A stretch of 64,000 nt of DNA from Zhihengliuella halotolerans (GTDB lineage: Bacteria; Actinomycetota; Actinomycetes; Actinomycetales; Micrococcaceae), in the NCBI RefSeq assembly GCF_004217565.1, contig NZ_SHLA01000001.1, positions 2,914,001-2,978,000 of the forward strand. The letters run 5' to 3'. Of this stretch, positions 57,227-64,000 are shown piece by piece (the stretch's first letter is position 1; every line of letters begins with the position of its first letter). A model generated the notes under the pieces. That model was not told the origin of the DNA, did no database searches, and worked only from the letters and a program-made list of their open reading frames with translations. The position numbers and the translations under genes are program-made.

Positions 57227-57559
57227 TCAGTCCTCCGCTTCGGTGAGAGTGGCGATTGCCGTGGTCAGCAACCGCCACTCTTCTGTCATGGTGTCGGCGA
57301 GCCGGATCCCGGCCTCCGCCGTGCGATAGAACTTGCGCGGCCGGGCCTCGTCGGTGTTCCACTCGCTTGTCAGGTACTCCTGCTTCTCCAACCGCCGCAG
57401 GAGCGGATACAACGTGTTGGCATCCGTGGCAAAGCCACGGCTTTCCAGTTGCTCGAGCAGCCGATAGCCGTACTCCGCGGTTCGCAGTAGCCGCAGACAG
57501 GCCAACACCACGGTTCCGCGCCGCAGTTCCTGCAGGTGGGTTTCCAGGACATCACTCAC
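57227..57559 (-). CDS. PadR-family transcriptional regulator
   Basis: 110 residues. The winged helix has LRRGTVVLACLRLLRTAEYG, YRLLEQLESRGFATDANTLY and PLLRRLEKQEYLTSEW, with the wing PRKFYRTAEAG. A promoter TTGACT (57591-57596) with 16-base spacing to AGTAAT (57569-57574) places transcription start within a few bases of GTG 57559, so the mRNA is nearly leaderless. This is preferred over GTG 57583, which would lie upstream of the -10. It is probably autoregulated with the HAAS gene. Confidence 0.88.
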   Translation of the reverse strand: MSDVLETHLQELRRGTVVLACLRLLRTAEYGYRLLEQLESRGFATDANTLYPLLRRLEKQEYLTSEWNTDEARPRKFYRTAEAGIRLADTMTEEWRLLTTAIATLTEAED

Positions 57560-57740
57560 ACGTGGGACATTACTGTGCCTCACACACTATAGTCAACAAC
57601 GCTGCTGCCTGGCGTGCATCTTCCTGACGGGTCGCCGTATCCCCAGTCTTCATCTGCAGTTTTGAGTCACGTTGGAGTTCCCCCGTAGATTCGTGGATAC
57701 AGCGGATCGCGTCAGCGCGGCTGTGCGGAGGAAGGGGACC

Positions 57741-58217
57741 ATGGAGGTGACCTCAGGCGTCGTCCTGTTCCAGGTTTCTACCGCACTCTTCGCCCTCACC
57801 CTCGGACCGTTCCAGTTCCTTCGCCGAACGAGAGACAGAGTTCACCGATACCTCGGTCGGGCCTGGCTGGGAGCCGCCAGCCTGACCTGCCTGTCGAATG
57901 TCGCGATCGTCCCAGCGGGTTTCGATTGGACCCAGGGCCTCACCCTCTCCGCGCTTTTCTGCTTCACTGCGGGGTGGATCCACGCGAGGCGCCGTCGGTG
58001 GATCGCGCACGCCTGGTGGATGATCGGCGCCTATGTCGGCACAGGTGCCTCATGGCTGGCCAGTCTCCTGTCGCCAGGGCGCGTCGCCCAGGAGGTGCTG
58101 GCAAACCACTTCTTCGTCGCCCTGATCTTGGCCATCGCCGCGGCGGCATTCGCCGTGGGGCTCTTCATGATCCTGCGCCGCAGCGTGGAACACGCCGCCT
58201 CTCAGGCTGACGACTAG
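57741..58217 (+). CDS. DUF2306-like small membrane protein
   Basis: 158 residues with four or five membrane helices: GVVLFQVSTALFALTLGPFQ, AWLGAASLTCLSNVAIV, GLTLSALFCFTAGWIHAR, WWMIGAYVGTGASWLASLL and FFVALILAIAAAAFAVGLFM. His residues in RVHRYLGRAW and WIHARRRRWIAHAWWM could bind haem, as suggested for DUF2306 proteins. ATG 57741 has GGAGGAAGG upstream; the frame stays open 69 bases further without homology. Function unknown. Confidence 0.75.
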   Translation: MEVTSGVVLFQVSTALFALTLGPFQFLRRTRDRVHRYLGRAWLGAASLTCLSNVAIVPAGFDWTQGLTLSALFCFTAGWIHARRRRWIAHAWWMIGAYVGTGASWLASLLSPGRVAQEVLANHFFVALILAIAAAAFAVGLFMILRRSVEHAASQADD

Positions 58218-58282
58218 CGGCGCCCAATCCCACGGCGCCGGGTCGGGCCCGGCGGGCGTGGAGGCCCCGCGGTCGACGTGCA

Positions 58283-59941
58283 CTAGAAGAGCCCGGCGAC
58301 CGTCCCGTCGTCGTGCACGTCCATGCGCTCGGCGGCCGGAGCGGCGGGCAGGCCCGGCATCGTCATGACCGTGCCGGTCAGGGCCACGACGAATCCGGCC
58401 CCGGTCTTCGGCACGAGTTCGCGCACGCGGACGGTGAACCCGGAGGGGGCGCCGAGGAGCGACGGGTCGTCGCTGAACGAGTACTGCGTCTTCGCGATGC
58501 ACACCGGCAGCCGCTCCCAGCCGTGCGCGCGGATCCGCTCGAGCTGGGCGCGCGCCTCGGGGGCGAATTCGACGCCGTCCCCGCCGTAGACCTGGCGCAC
58601 GATCGCCTCGATCTGCTCCTCCACGTCCGCGCCCGGCGGGTAAATCCCGCGGTACGACGGCGTCTGCCCGAGCAGCGCTCCCACGTGGCGCGCCAGCTCG
58701 GCCCCGCCAGCGGCGCCCCTGGCGTGCACCTCGGTGATCGCGCAGCGCACGCCGTTGTCCGCGCAGTAGTTCTCGACGACCGCGAGCTCCTCGTCGCCGT
58801 CCGTGCCGAAGCGGTTCAGAGCCACCACGGGCTCATACCCGTACCGGCGCACGTTCCGCACGTGCCGCGCCAGGTTCGGCAACCCGGCCGCGACAGCGGT
58901 CGGGTCACTACCGGCGAGGTCGGCTTTGTCCCGTCCGCCGTGCATCTTGAGCGCGCGGACCGTCGCCACGAGCACGACGACGGTCGGTGCGCAGTCGGCG
59001 GCCCTCGCCTTGATGTCGAGGAACTTCTCGGCCCCCAGGTCGGCACCGAAGCCGGCCTCGGTCACCACCACGTCTGCGAGCCTGCGGGCGGTGTCGGTAG
59101 CGATCGCCGAATTGCAGCCGTGGGCGATGTTCGCGAACGGCCCGCCGTGGACGAGCGCCGGGGTGCCGGCGATGGTCTGCACGAGGTTGGGTTTGAGCGC
59201 GTCGCGCAGCAGCATCGCCATGGCGCCGGACGCCTCCAGGTCTCCGGCCGTCACGGGCAGGCCGCTGCGGGTGAAACCAACCGTGATCCGGCCAAGCCTG
59301 GCTTTCAAATCACCCATGTCACGAGCCAAACACAGGACGGCCATGACCTCGCTGGCGGCGGTGATGTCGAACCCCGTCTCGCGGCCGCCGCCGGAATCGA
59401 GTCGAATCCGGCGCAGGGCGCGGTCGTTGACGTCGAGCACGCGCTTGAACGAGATCGACTCCGGGTCGAGGTCCAAGGCGTTGCCGTGATGGAGGTGGTT
59501 GTCGACCATCGCAGCCAGGAGATTGTTGGCGCTCGTGATGGCGTGGAAGTCACCCGTGAAATGCAGGTTGATACTGACCATCGGCACGATCTGGGCGTTT
59601 CCGCCGCCGGTGGCGCCGCCCTTCAAGCCGAAGACCGGCCCGAGTGAGGGCTCGCGCAGTGCGATCATCGTGCGATGCCCGGCCGCGGCCAGGGCGTCCC
59701 CGAGGCCGACGGTCACTGTGGATTTCCCCTCCCCCGCCGGGGTGGGCGACATCGCGCTGACGAGCACGACAGCCCCAGTGGGTTCGCCCCCGCCGAGGCA
59801 GGCCACATCGATCTTGCCTTGGTGTCGTCCGTAGGGTTCGAGGGCTTCATCCGGGACCCCCGCGGCGGCGGCGATCTCGGCGATGGGCTTGAGATGGGCC
59901 GTCGCGGCGATGCTCGCGTCGTCGAGAGCTTCATTGTTCAC
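58283..59941 (-). CDS. fhs: Formate-tetrahydrofolate ligase
   Basis: 552 residues. The N-terminal IAEIAAAAGVPDEALEPYG is followed by the ATP motif TPAGEGKSTVTVGLGDAL, then REPSLGPVFGLKGGATGGG, FTGDFHAITSANNLL and GGPFANIAHGCNSA. It makes 10-formyl-THF from formate and feeds purine and formyl-methionine synthesis. GTG 59941 has no ribosome site, and TAGCCT at 59949-59954 lies 7 bases before it, so it may be leaderless. Confidence 0.95.
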   Translation of the reverse strand: MNNEALDDASIAATAHLKPIAEIAAAAGVPDEALEPYGRHQGKIDVACLGGGEPTGAVVLVSAMSPTPAGEGKSTVTVGLGDALAAAGHRTMIALREPSLGPVFGLKGGATGGGNAQIVPMVSINLHFTGDFHAITSANNLLAAMVDNHLHHGNALDLDPESISFKRVLDVNDRALRRIRLDSGGGRETGFDITAASEVMAVLCLARDMGDLKARLGRITVGFTRSGLPVTAGDLEASGAMAMLLRDALKPNLVQTIAGTPALVHGGPFANIAHGCNSAIATDTARRLADVVVTEAGFGADLGAEKFLDIKARAADCAPTVVVLVATVRALKMHGGRDKADLAGSDPTAVAAGLPNLARHVRNVRRYGYEPVVALNRFGTDGDEELAVVENYCADNGVRCAITEVHARGAAGGAELARHVGALLGQTPSYRGIYPPGADVEEQIEAIVRQVYGGDGVEFAPEARAQLERIRAHGWERLPVCIAKTQYSFSDDPSLLGAPSGFTVRVRELVPKTGAGFVVALTGTVMTMPGLPAAPAAERMDVHDDGTVAGLF

Positions 59942-60032
59942 GTTGCCGAGGCTACCAACGGTCGGGCCTCACGGGGAGACATTGCCTTCATTCCTCGCGG
60001 CCCCGTGTCCGAAGCAACGACCGTTAAAGGCG

Positions 60033-60061
60033 GCAGCCCGCCGACGTAGCCGGCGGGCTGC
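60033..60061 (-). terminator. Terminator of the tiny-gene operon
   Basis: Arms GCAGCCCGCC (60033-60042) and GGCGGGCTGC (60052-60061) pair perfectly with a 9-base loop. On the minus strand it is followed by CGCCTTTAA, a weak T-run, 64 bases after the last tiny gene stop at 60126. Confidence 0.6.
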
Positions 60062-60125
60062 TCTGCGGATCGAATGTGAATGAATCCCATGATGCTCCTT
60101 GCTGATCGGGACCGTCCGGTCCGGA

Positions 60126-60266
60126 TCAGCGGACCCGGAACCACATCTCCTGCGGGATGTTGGCGTCCAGGCGCGCGTGCTGCTTGCGGCGCGCAGCCTC
60201 GGCATCGTAGAACTCGTGGCGCCGGCGCTTGGCGCTGGCCTTGGGGTTGCTCTTGTTGCGCTTCAT
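60126..60266 (-). CDS. 46-residue basic protein of unknown function
   Basis: Very basic: MKRNKSNPKASAKRRRHEF at the start, then EAARRKQHARLDANIPQEMW. GAGGAGGTGACC lies 8 bases before ATG 60266 and the start overlaps the preceding tiny gene's stop by TGATG. The size and charge resemble small ribosomal or nucleic-acid-binding proteins, but no family match can be named. Third gene of a three-gene unit. Confidence 0.65.
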   Translation of the reverse strand: MKRNKSNPKASAKRRRHEFYDAEAARRKQHARLDANIPQEMWFRVR

Positions 60267-60439
60267 CAGAGGGTCACCTCCTCTCGCTCGAGAAGGGCGT
60301 CCACGAAGTCGGTGTGCGTCGTCTTGTGCGAACGCGGGGTGATGACTTCGGGGCCGGAGAAATAGAACTCGGCGCCGTGGCCGGTAGCCAACTGTGCGGC
60401 GAGATGGCGGGTGGACTGGGGCGAATACTTCGCGGACAT
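60266..60439 (-). CDS. 57-residue protein of unknown function
   Basis: Starts MSAKYSPQSTRHLAAQLATG, contains GAEFYFSGPEVITPRSHKTT and ends ALLEREEVTL. AGGAAGAG lies 5 bases before ATG 60439. Its stop overlaps the next start (TGATG), the coupling expected of real genes. No family is recognised. Middle gene of the tiny-gene operon. Confidence 0.65.
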   Translation of the reverse strand: MSAKYSPQSTRHLAAQLATGHGAEFYFSGPEVITPRSHKTTHTDFVDALLEREEVTL

Positions 60440-60506
60440 CGCTGCTCTTCCTGGTGGTCTGCCTCGGTATGGAGGCCCCCGGCGGCTGCAGCGGTGCGAT
60501 GATTCG

Positions 60507-60662
60507 CTAGTGGCGGCTGCTCCGGAGGCGGGCGGTGAAATTGTTCGGACGGCGTCGCTTGGACGTGCCGGTGCCTGTGACGGTCTTGGTTGCGCCCGTA
60601 AACGGAACGCCCCAGCCGAGTGCATCAGCGGCGATTGCCTGCGTCTGATTCATGTTGTTCAC
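60507..60662 (-). CDS. 51-residue protein of unknown function
   Basis: Starts (GTG 60662) NNMNQTQAIAADALGWGVPF and ends SKRRRPNNFTARLRSSRH, giving a hydrophobic N-terminal half and a very basic C-terminal half. AGGAGGTGG lies 5 bases before GTG; this is one of the strongest ribosome sites in the window, so GTG is preferred to the longer frame. First gene of the tiny-gene operon; the 289 bases upstream hold its promoter and that of the DUF418 gene. Confidence 0.65.
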   Translation of the reverse strand: MNNMNQTQAIAADALGWGVPFTGATKTVTGTGTSKRRRPNNFTARLRSSRH

Positions 60663-60951
60663 GTATCCCACCTCCTCATTCGATCGGCCACCGCGGTCTC
60701 CCGCAGTGGCAAAGCCTGTGGCCCTCGGGCCAGATGTCCCGATTGATCCCGTTCCCGACGCTTCGTCGGTTGACATTTCTCAATCGCAATATAGAGCCTA
60801 CTCGCGCCGGTGGCCGCGCGCCAGTGGATGACAGGAATTTCTTCCCCGTGTTTCAAGATCATCCTTAAGGAGGACGCTGCGGGCCCCGCCCGCGAAATTC
60901 TCAGCTTCACGGCCGACGCCGGGGGCGCCCGTCCGGCACTAGTCTGAATTT

Positions 60952-62145
60952 ATGACCCACGAGGACACCCCACACCCCCAGGCCGCCGCGCCTGCGCCCG
61001 CGCCGTCACGAGTGCTCGATCTGGACGCCTTGCGCGCGTTCGCCCTGCTCGGCATCTTCCTAGTCAACGTGCAGTTCTTCGTCGACCCGGGCATGATTGT
61101 CAACCAACGTGCGGAGACCGACGCACTGGGCGACGTCGTCAACGCCGTGACGGCGGCTGTCTTCATGGGCAAGTTCTACCTGCTGTTCTCGTTCCTCTTC
61201 GGCTACAGCTTCGTCCTGCTCTGGGACGCGAGCGCGCGCCGCGGCGCGAACGTCACCCGCGTCGCCCTCCGGCGCTTCCTGGGTCTGTTCGTCCTCGGCC
61301 TGGCGCACGGACTGCTGCTCTTCACGGGCGACATCCTGGTCACCTACGCCCTCTGCGGGCTGATCCTGCTGGCGGCTCGCCACGCGAGCGTCGCCGCCGC
61401 GCGCACCACGGCGATCGTGCTGACCGTGGTCATCGGGCTCGGGGTACTCGCGCTGGCGGCGATGATGTTCGCAATGGAGTCGTTCATGGACTTCGACTCG
61501 CTCGTAGCCGAGGAGGCCGGCGGGCTCGAGGGACTGCTCGAGGGCCCGTATCTACACCTCCTGCTCGGGATGTACCCGATGACTCTCGCCAACGTGTTGT
61601 TCATCCAGGGGCCGGTCGCGCTGGCGATGTTCTTCGTCGGTCTGGCCGCAGCCAAGTCGCGCTGGATCGAGAACGCGACGACGACGCGCCTGCGCCGGAT
61701 CCTGATCGTCGGCCTCGCGGTGGGCCTGCCGGGTGCCGTCGCCACGGGCTGGCTGCAGGTGTACGCCGGTTCGCTGCCCGCCGAGCTCTTCGCGTTCGGA
61801 ATCGCGACGCTCACGGGCCCTTTCCTGACGGCCGCGTACGTGACCGCCCTGCTGCTGGCGTTCCGCTCCGGGGCGGGCGCGAAGCTAAGGGCCGCCCTCG
61901 CCCCGGCCGGGCGTATGGCACTGACCAACTACCTGACCCAGTCGGCGGTCATGGCGCTGGTCTACACCGATTACGGTCTCGACCTGGGCGGGCGAGTCCA
62001 CCCGGGGGCGGCCGTGCTCATCTGCCTCGGCGTGTTCGCCGCGCAGCTGGCCTTCAGCGCCTTCTGGATGCGCCGCTTCGAGCGCGGTCCGCTCGAAGGG
62101 CTGTTCCGGGCGTTCACCTACTGGCGCGCGCCCAGCTGGCGCTAG
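60952..62145 (+). CDS. DUF418-domain membrane protein
   Basis: 397 residues with about 10 predicted membrane helices. The N-terminal LDLDALRAFALLGIFLVNVQ and the GKFYLLFSFLFGYSFVLLWD block are diagnostic of the DUF418 group (YeiB-like). The DUF418 domain proper includes AALAPAGRMALTNYLTQS. TAGTCT at 60940-60945 lies 6 bases before ATG with no ribosome site, so it is probably leaderless. Its stop overlaps that of the convergent phosphatase by 4 bases. Function unknown; acyltransferase-3-like architecture. Confidence 0.9.
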   Translation: MTHEDTPHPQAAAPAPAPSRVLDLDALRAFALLGIFLVNVQFFVDPGMIVNQRAETDALGDVVNAVTAAVFMGKFYLLFSFLFGYSFVLLWDASARRGANVTRVALRRFLGLFVLGLAHGLLLFTGDILVTYALCGLILLAARHASVAAARTTAIVLTVVIGLGVLALAAMMFAMESFMDFDSLVAEEAGGLEGLLEGPYLHLLLGMYPMTLANVLFIQGPVALAMFFVGLAAAKSRWIENATTTRLRRILIVGLAVGLPGAVATGWLQVYAGSLPAELFAFGIATLTGPFLTAAYVTALLLAFRSGAGAKLRAALAPAGRMALTNYLTQSAVMALVYTDYGLDLGGRVHPGAAVLICLGVFAAQLAFSAFWMRRFERGPLEGLFRAFTYWRAPSWR

Positions 62146-62723
62146 AGGCCCCAGGCCTCCACGGCCGGCGTCGTCTTGTCCCAGCCGAGCTTCGATACCT
62201 TCGCCGTGCCCAGCAGAAAGTGCCGGCCCGTATCGGCCGGCAGCCCGAGCCAGCGAGCTACCATGACCCGGCTGAAGTGGCCGTGGGAGAAGAGGATCGC
62301 GTTCTCGCCCTCCCCCAGTTCGGCGCGCACGCGCTCGACGATGCCGTCGGCGCGCGCCGCGACCTGGGCGAGCGTCTCGCCGCCGGGCACGCCGTCGTTC
62401 CAGATCCGGTAGGACGGGTCCTTGGCGCGCACGTCGGCGCTGGCCACGCCCTCGTAGTCGCCGTAGTCCCACTCGTGCGCGGTCGGCACGCGTTCGACGT
62501 CGGCGAAACCCGCCAGCTCGGCCGTGCGCCAGGCGCGCTGCAGCGGGCTGGAGAGCACCAGATCGAATTCGACGCCGGTCGCGGCCAGGGTGCGTCCGGC
62601 ATCGACGGCCTGCGCCTCGCCCTCGGGCAGCAGCGGCAGGTCGGTCAGGCCGGTGTACTGGCCGGAACGCGACCATTCCGTCTCGCCGTGGCGCACGAGC
62701 CACAGGGTCGGTCGATTCGTCAT
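62142..62723 (-). CDS. Histidine phosphatase family protein
   Basis: 193 residues. The catalytic LVRHGETEWSRSGQYTGLTD holds the phospho-His motif RHG; SSPLQRAWRTAEL and FSHGHFSRVMVARWLG carry the other conserved Arg and His. It resembles phosphoglycerate-mutase-like broad phosphatases. ATG 62723 has AGGAGA 5 bases upstream. The stop codon overlaps the convergent DUF418 stop. Confidence 0.93.
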   Translation of the reverse strand: MTNRPTLWLVRHGETEWSRSGQYTGLTDLPLLPEGEAQAVDAGRTLAATGVEFDLVLSSPLQRAWRTAELAGFADVERVPTAHEWDYGDYEGVASADVRAKDPSYRIWNDGVPGGETLAQVAARADGIVERVRAELGEGENAILFSHGHFSRVMVARWLGLPADTGRHFLLGTAKVSKLGWDKTTPAVEAWGL

Positions 62724-62742
62724 GATTCTCCTCGCGTCGCGC

Positions 62743-64000
62743 TCAGTCGCCGGTTGCGGCCGGGGCTGTGGTGCTCTCCGGCTGGGAGGCCCACCAGGCG
62801 CGCAGGGCGGCGACGGCGTCGTCGTGTTCCATCGGCCCGTTATCGAGCCGAAGTTCGAGCATGTGCTTGTAGGCGCGGCCCACCACGGGGCCCGGGCGGA
62901 TGCCCAACAGGTCCATGATCGCCTTGCCGTCCAGGTCAGGGCGGACGGAGGCGAGCTCCTCCTGCTCGGCGAGCTGCTCGATGCGGCGCTCCAGATCATC
63001 GTAGGCGTGCGCCAGGCGCTCGGCCTTGCGCCGATTACGCGTGGTGACGTCCGAACGAGTGAGCCGGTGCAGGAATTCGAGCAGGTCGCCGGCGTCGTTC
63101 ACGTACCGGCGTACGGCCGAGTCCGACCACCCGGCCTCCCCGTACCCGTAGAAGCGCATGTGCAGCTCGACGAGGCGGGCCACCGCCTTGATCGAGTCGT
63201 TGTCGAAGCGCAGGGCGCGCATGCGCTTCTTGACGAGCTTGGAGCCGACGACGTCGTGGTGGCGGAAGGAGACCGACCCCGAGGGTTCGAAGCGGCGCGT
63301 CGCCGGTTTGCCGACGTCGTGCATGAGGGCGGCGAAACGCAGGACGAAGCTCGGACCCGGCACCGGCCCGTCGGCGTCCGTCTCCAACCCGGCGGCCTGC
63401 TCGAGGACCTGCAGACTGTGCTGGTAGACGTCCTTGTGGCGGTGGTGCTCGTCGGTCTCGAGCTGCAGCGCGGAGACTTCGGGCAGCACCCGGTCGGCCA
63501 GACCCGTCTCGACGAGCAGGTCGACGCCGGCGCGCGGGTGCGCGCCGCAGATGAGCTTGACGAGCTCGTCGCGGACCCGCTCGGCCGAGATGATCGAGAT
63601 CCGCTCGGCCATGTCGACCATGGCGGTGCGGACGTCGTCGTGCACGTCGACGCCCAGCTGGGAGGCGAAACGCGCCGCGCGCATCATGCGCAGCGGATCG
63701 TCGGAGAAGGACGACGACGGCGCGCCCGGAGTGCGGATCACGCCCGCTTCGAGGTCGGTGTAGCCGCCGAAGGGATCGACCAGTTCGAGCTTCGGCAGCC
63801 GCAGCGCCATCGCGTTCATCGAGAAGTCGCGGCGGAAGAGGTCGTCTTCGAGGCTCGTGCCGAACGCCACGATCGGCTTGCGGGAGGCCGGATCGTAGGC
63901 CTCGGCCCGGTAGGTGGTGACCTCGATCGTGTCGCGGCCGACGCGGAAGGCGATGGTGCCGAACTCGCGCCCGACTTCCCACACCGCGTCCGCGAAGCCG
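62743..64000 (-). CDS. CCA-adding tRNA nucleotidyltransferase (5' end cut by window)
   Basis: About 419 codons are present and the start lies beyond the window. The nucleotidyltransferase domain continues with FGTIAF, VTTYRAEAYD, DFSMNAMALRLP and FGGYTDLEAGVIRTP, and the RNA-binding helices follow (RAARFASQLG, SAERVRDEL). A C-terminal HD domain has LMHDVGKPATRRF and a further His in VELHMRFYG. It repairs or adds the tRNA 3' CCA. The missing N-terminus would contain the catalytic GxxD motif. Confidence 0.94.
   Translation of the reverse strand, partial: GFADAVWEVGREFGTIAFRVGRDTIEVTTYRAEAYDPASRKPIVAFGTSLEDDLFRRDFSMNAMALRLPKLELVDPFGGYTDLEAGVIRTPGAPSSSFSDDPLRMMRAARFASQLGVDVHDDVRTAMVDMAERISIISAERVRDELVKLICGAHPRAGVDLLVETGLADRVLPEVSALQLETDEHHRHKDVYQHSLQVLEQAAGLETDADGPVPGPSFVLRFAALMHDVGKPATRRFEPSGSVSFRHHDVVGSKLVKKRMRALRFDNDSIKAVARLVELHMRFYGYGEAGWSDSAVRRYVNDAGDLLEFLHRLTRSDVTTRNRRKAERLAHAYDDLERRIEQLAEQEELASVRPDLDGKAIMDLLGIRPGPVVGRAYKHMLELRLDNGPMEHDDAVAALRAWWASQPESTTAPAATGD

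Overview
This window is from a high-GC Gram-positive chromosome, most likely an Arthrobacter-like member of the Micrococcaceae (Actinomycetota). The reasons are very GC-rich coding sequence, AGGAGG-type ribosome binding sites mixed with apparently leaderless genes, an actinobacterial-type ino1, an Rpf-like secreted muralytic protein, and an rpsF-ssb-rpsR-rplI cluster near dnaB. The presence of dnaB and a CCA-adding enzyme gene suggests the region lies near the replication origin. The genus is an inference. The window begins inside an ABC exporter gene and ends inside the CCA-adding enzyme gene.

Bases 1-8.2 kb are accessory. They hold a heterodimeric ABC exporter, an OhrR-like MarR regulator flanked by two paralogous small genes, an AraC regulator divergent from a DsbA-like protein and an NAD(P)-binding protein, and two stretches of decayed sequence. 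One of these is a clear relic of thymidylate synthase.

Bases 8.2-32.5 kb form a purine salvage and catabolism island. It encodes two NCS2 xanthine/uracil-type permeases, a YfcC-type transporter, 8-oxoguanine deaminase, uricase, 5-hydroxyisourate hydrolase, OHCU decarboxylase, allantoinase and (S)-ureidoglycine aminohydrolase. Glyoxylate is then used by two routes: the glycerate route (gcl, glxR, hyi, glycerate kinase) and malate synthase plus malic enzyme. An IclR-family regulator sits in the middle. A 15-bp palindrome, TTCCR-N5-YGGAA, recurs at the promoters of the island and is the likely IclR (AllR-like) operator. The first permease gene also has a leader ending in an intrinsic terminator, so it is probably controlled by attenuation. 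A TA module and an MFS transporter gene are inserted in the island, and a 35-nt intergenic sequence ending in a terminator hairpin occurs twice. Xanthine dehydrogenase, allantoate amidohydrolase and the ureidoglycolate step are not in the window.

Bases 32.5-37.3 kb hold a plus-strand series: a beta-propeller protein, a MoaD-like protein ending in Gly-Gly, kynureninase, a GyrI-like protein, serine acetyltransferase and a CGNR zinc-finger regulator.

Bases 37.3-64 kb are mostly core genes. They include a HAD phosphatase, dnaB with a dense cluster of DnaA boxes upstream, an ArsR-MFS pair, a membrane-anchored L7/L12-like protein, rplI-rpsR-ssb-rpsF, an Rpf-like protein, M18 aminopeptidase, a two-component system with a small membrane protein, an ABC-2 transporter, a CrtI-like oxidoreductase with a GT87-like protein, a ROK kinase, ino1, a PadR-HAAS pair, formate-THF ligase, three tiny unknown genes in one operon, a DUF418 protein, a histidine phosphatase and the CCA-adding enzyme.
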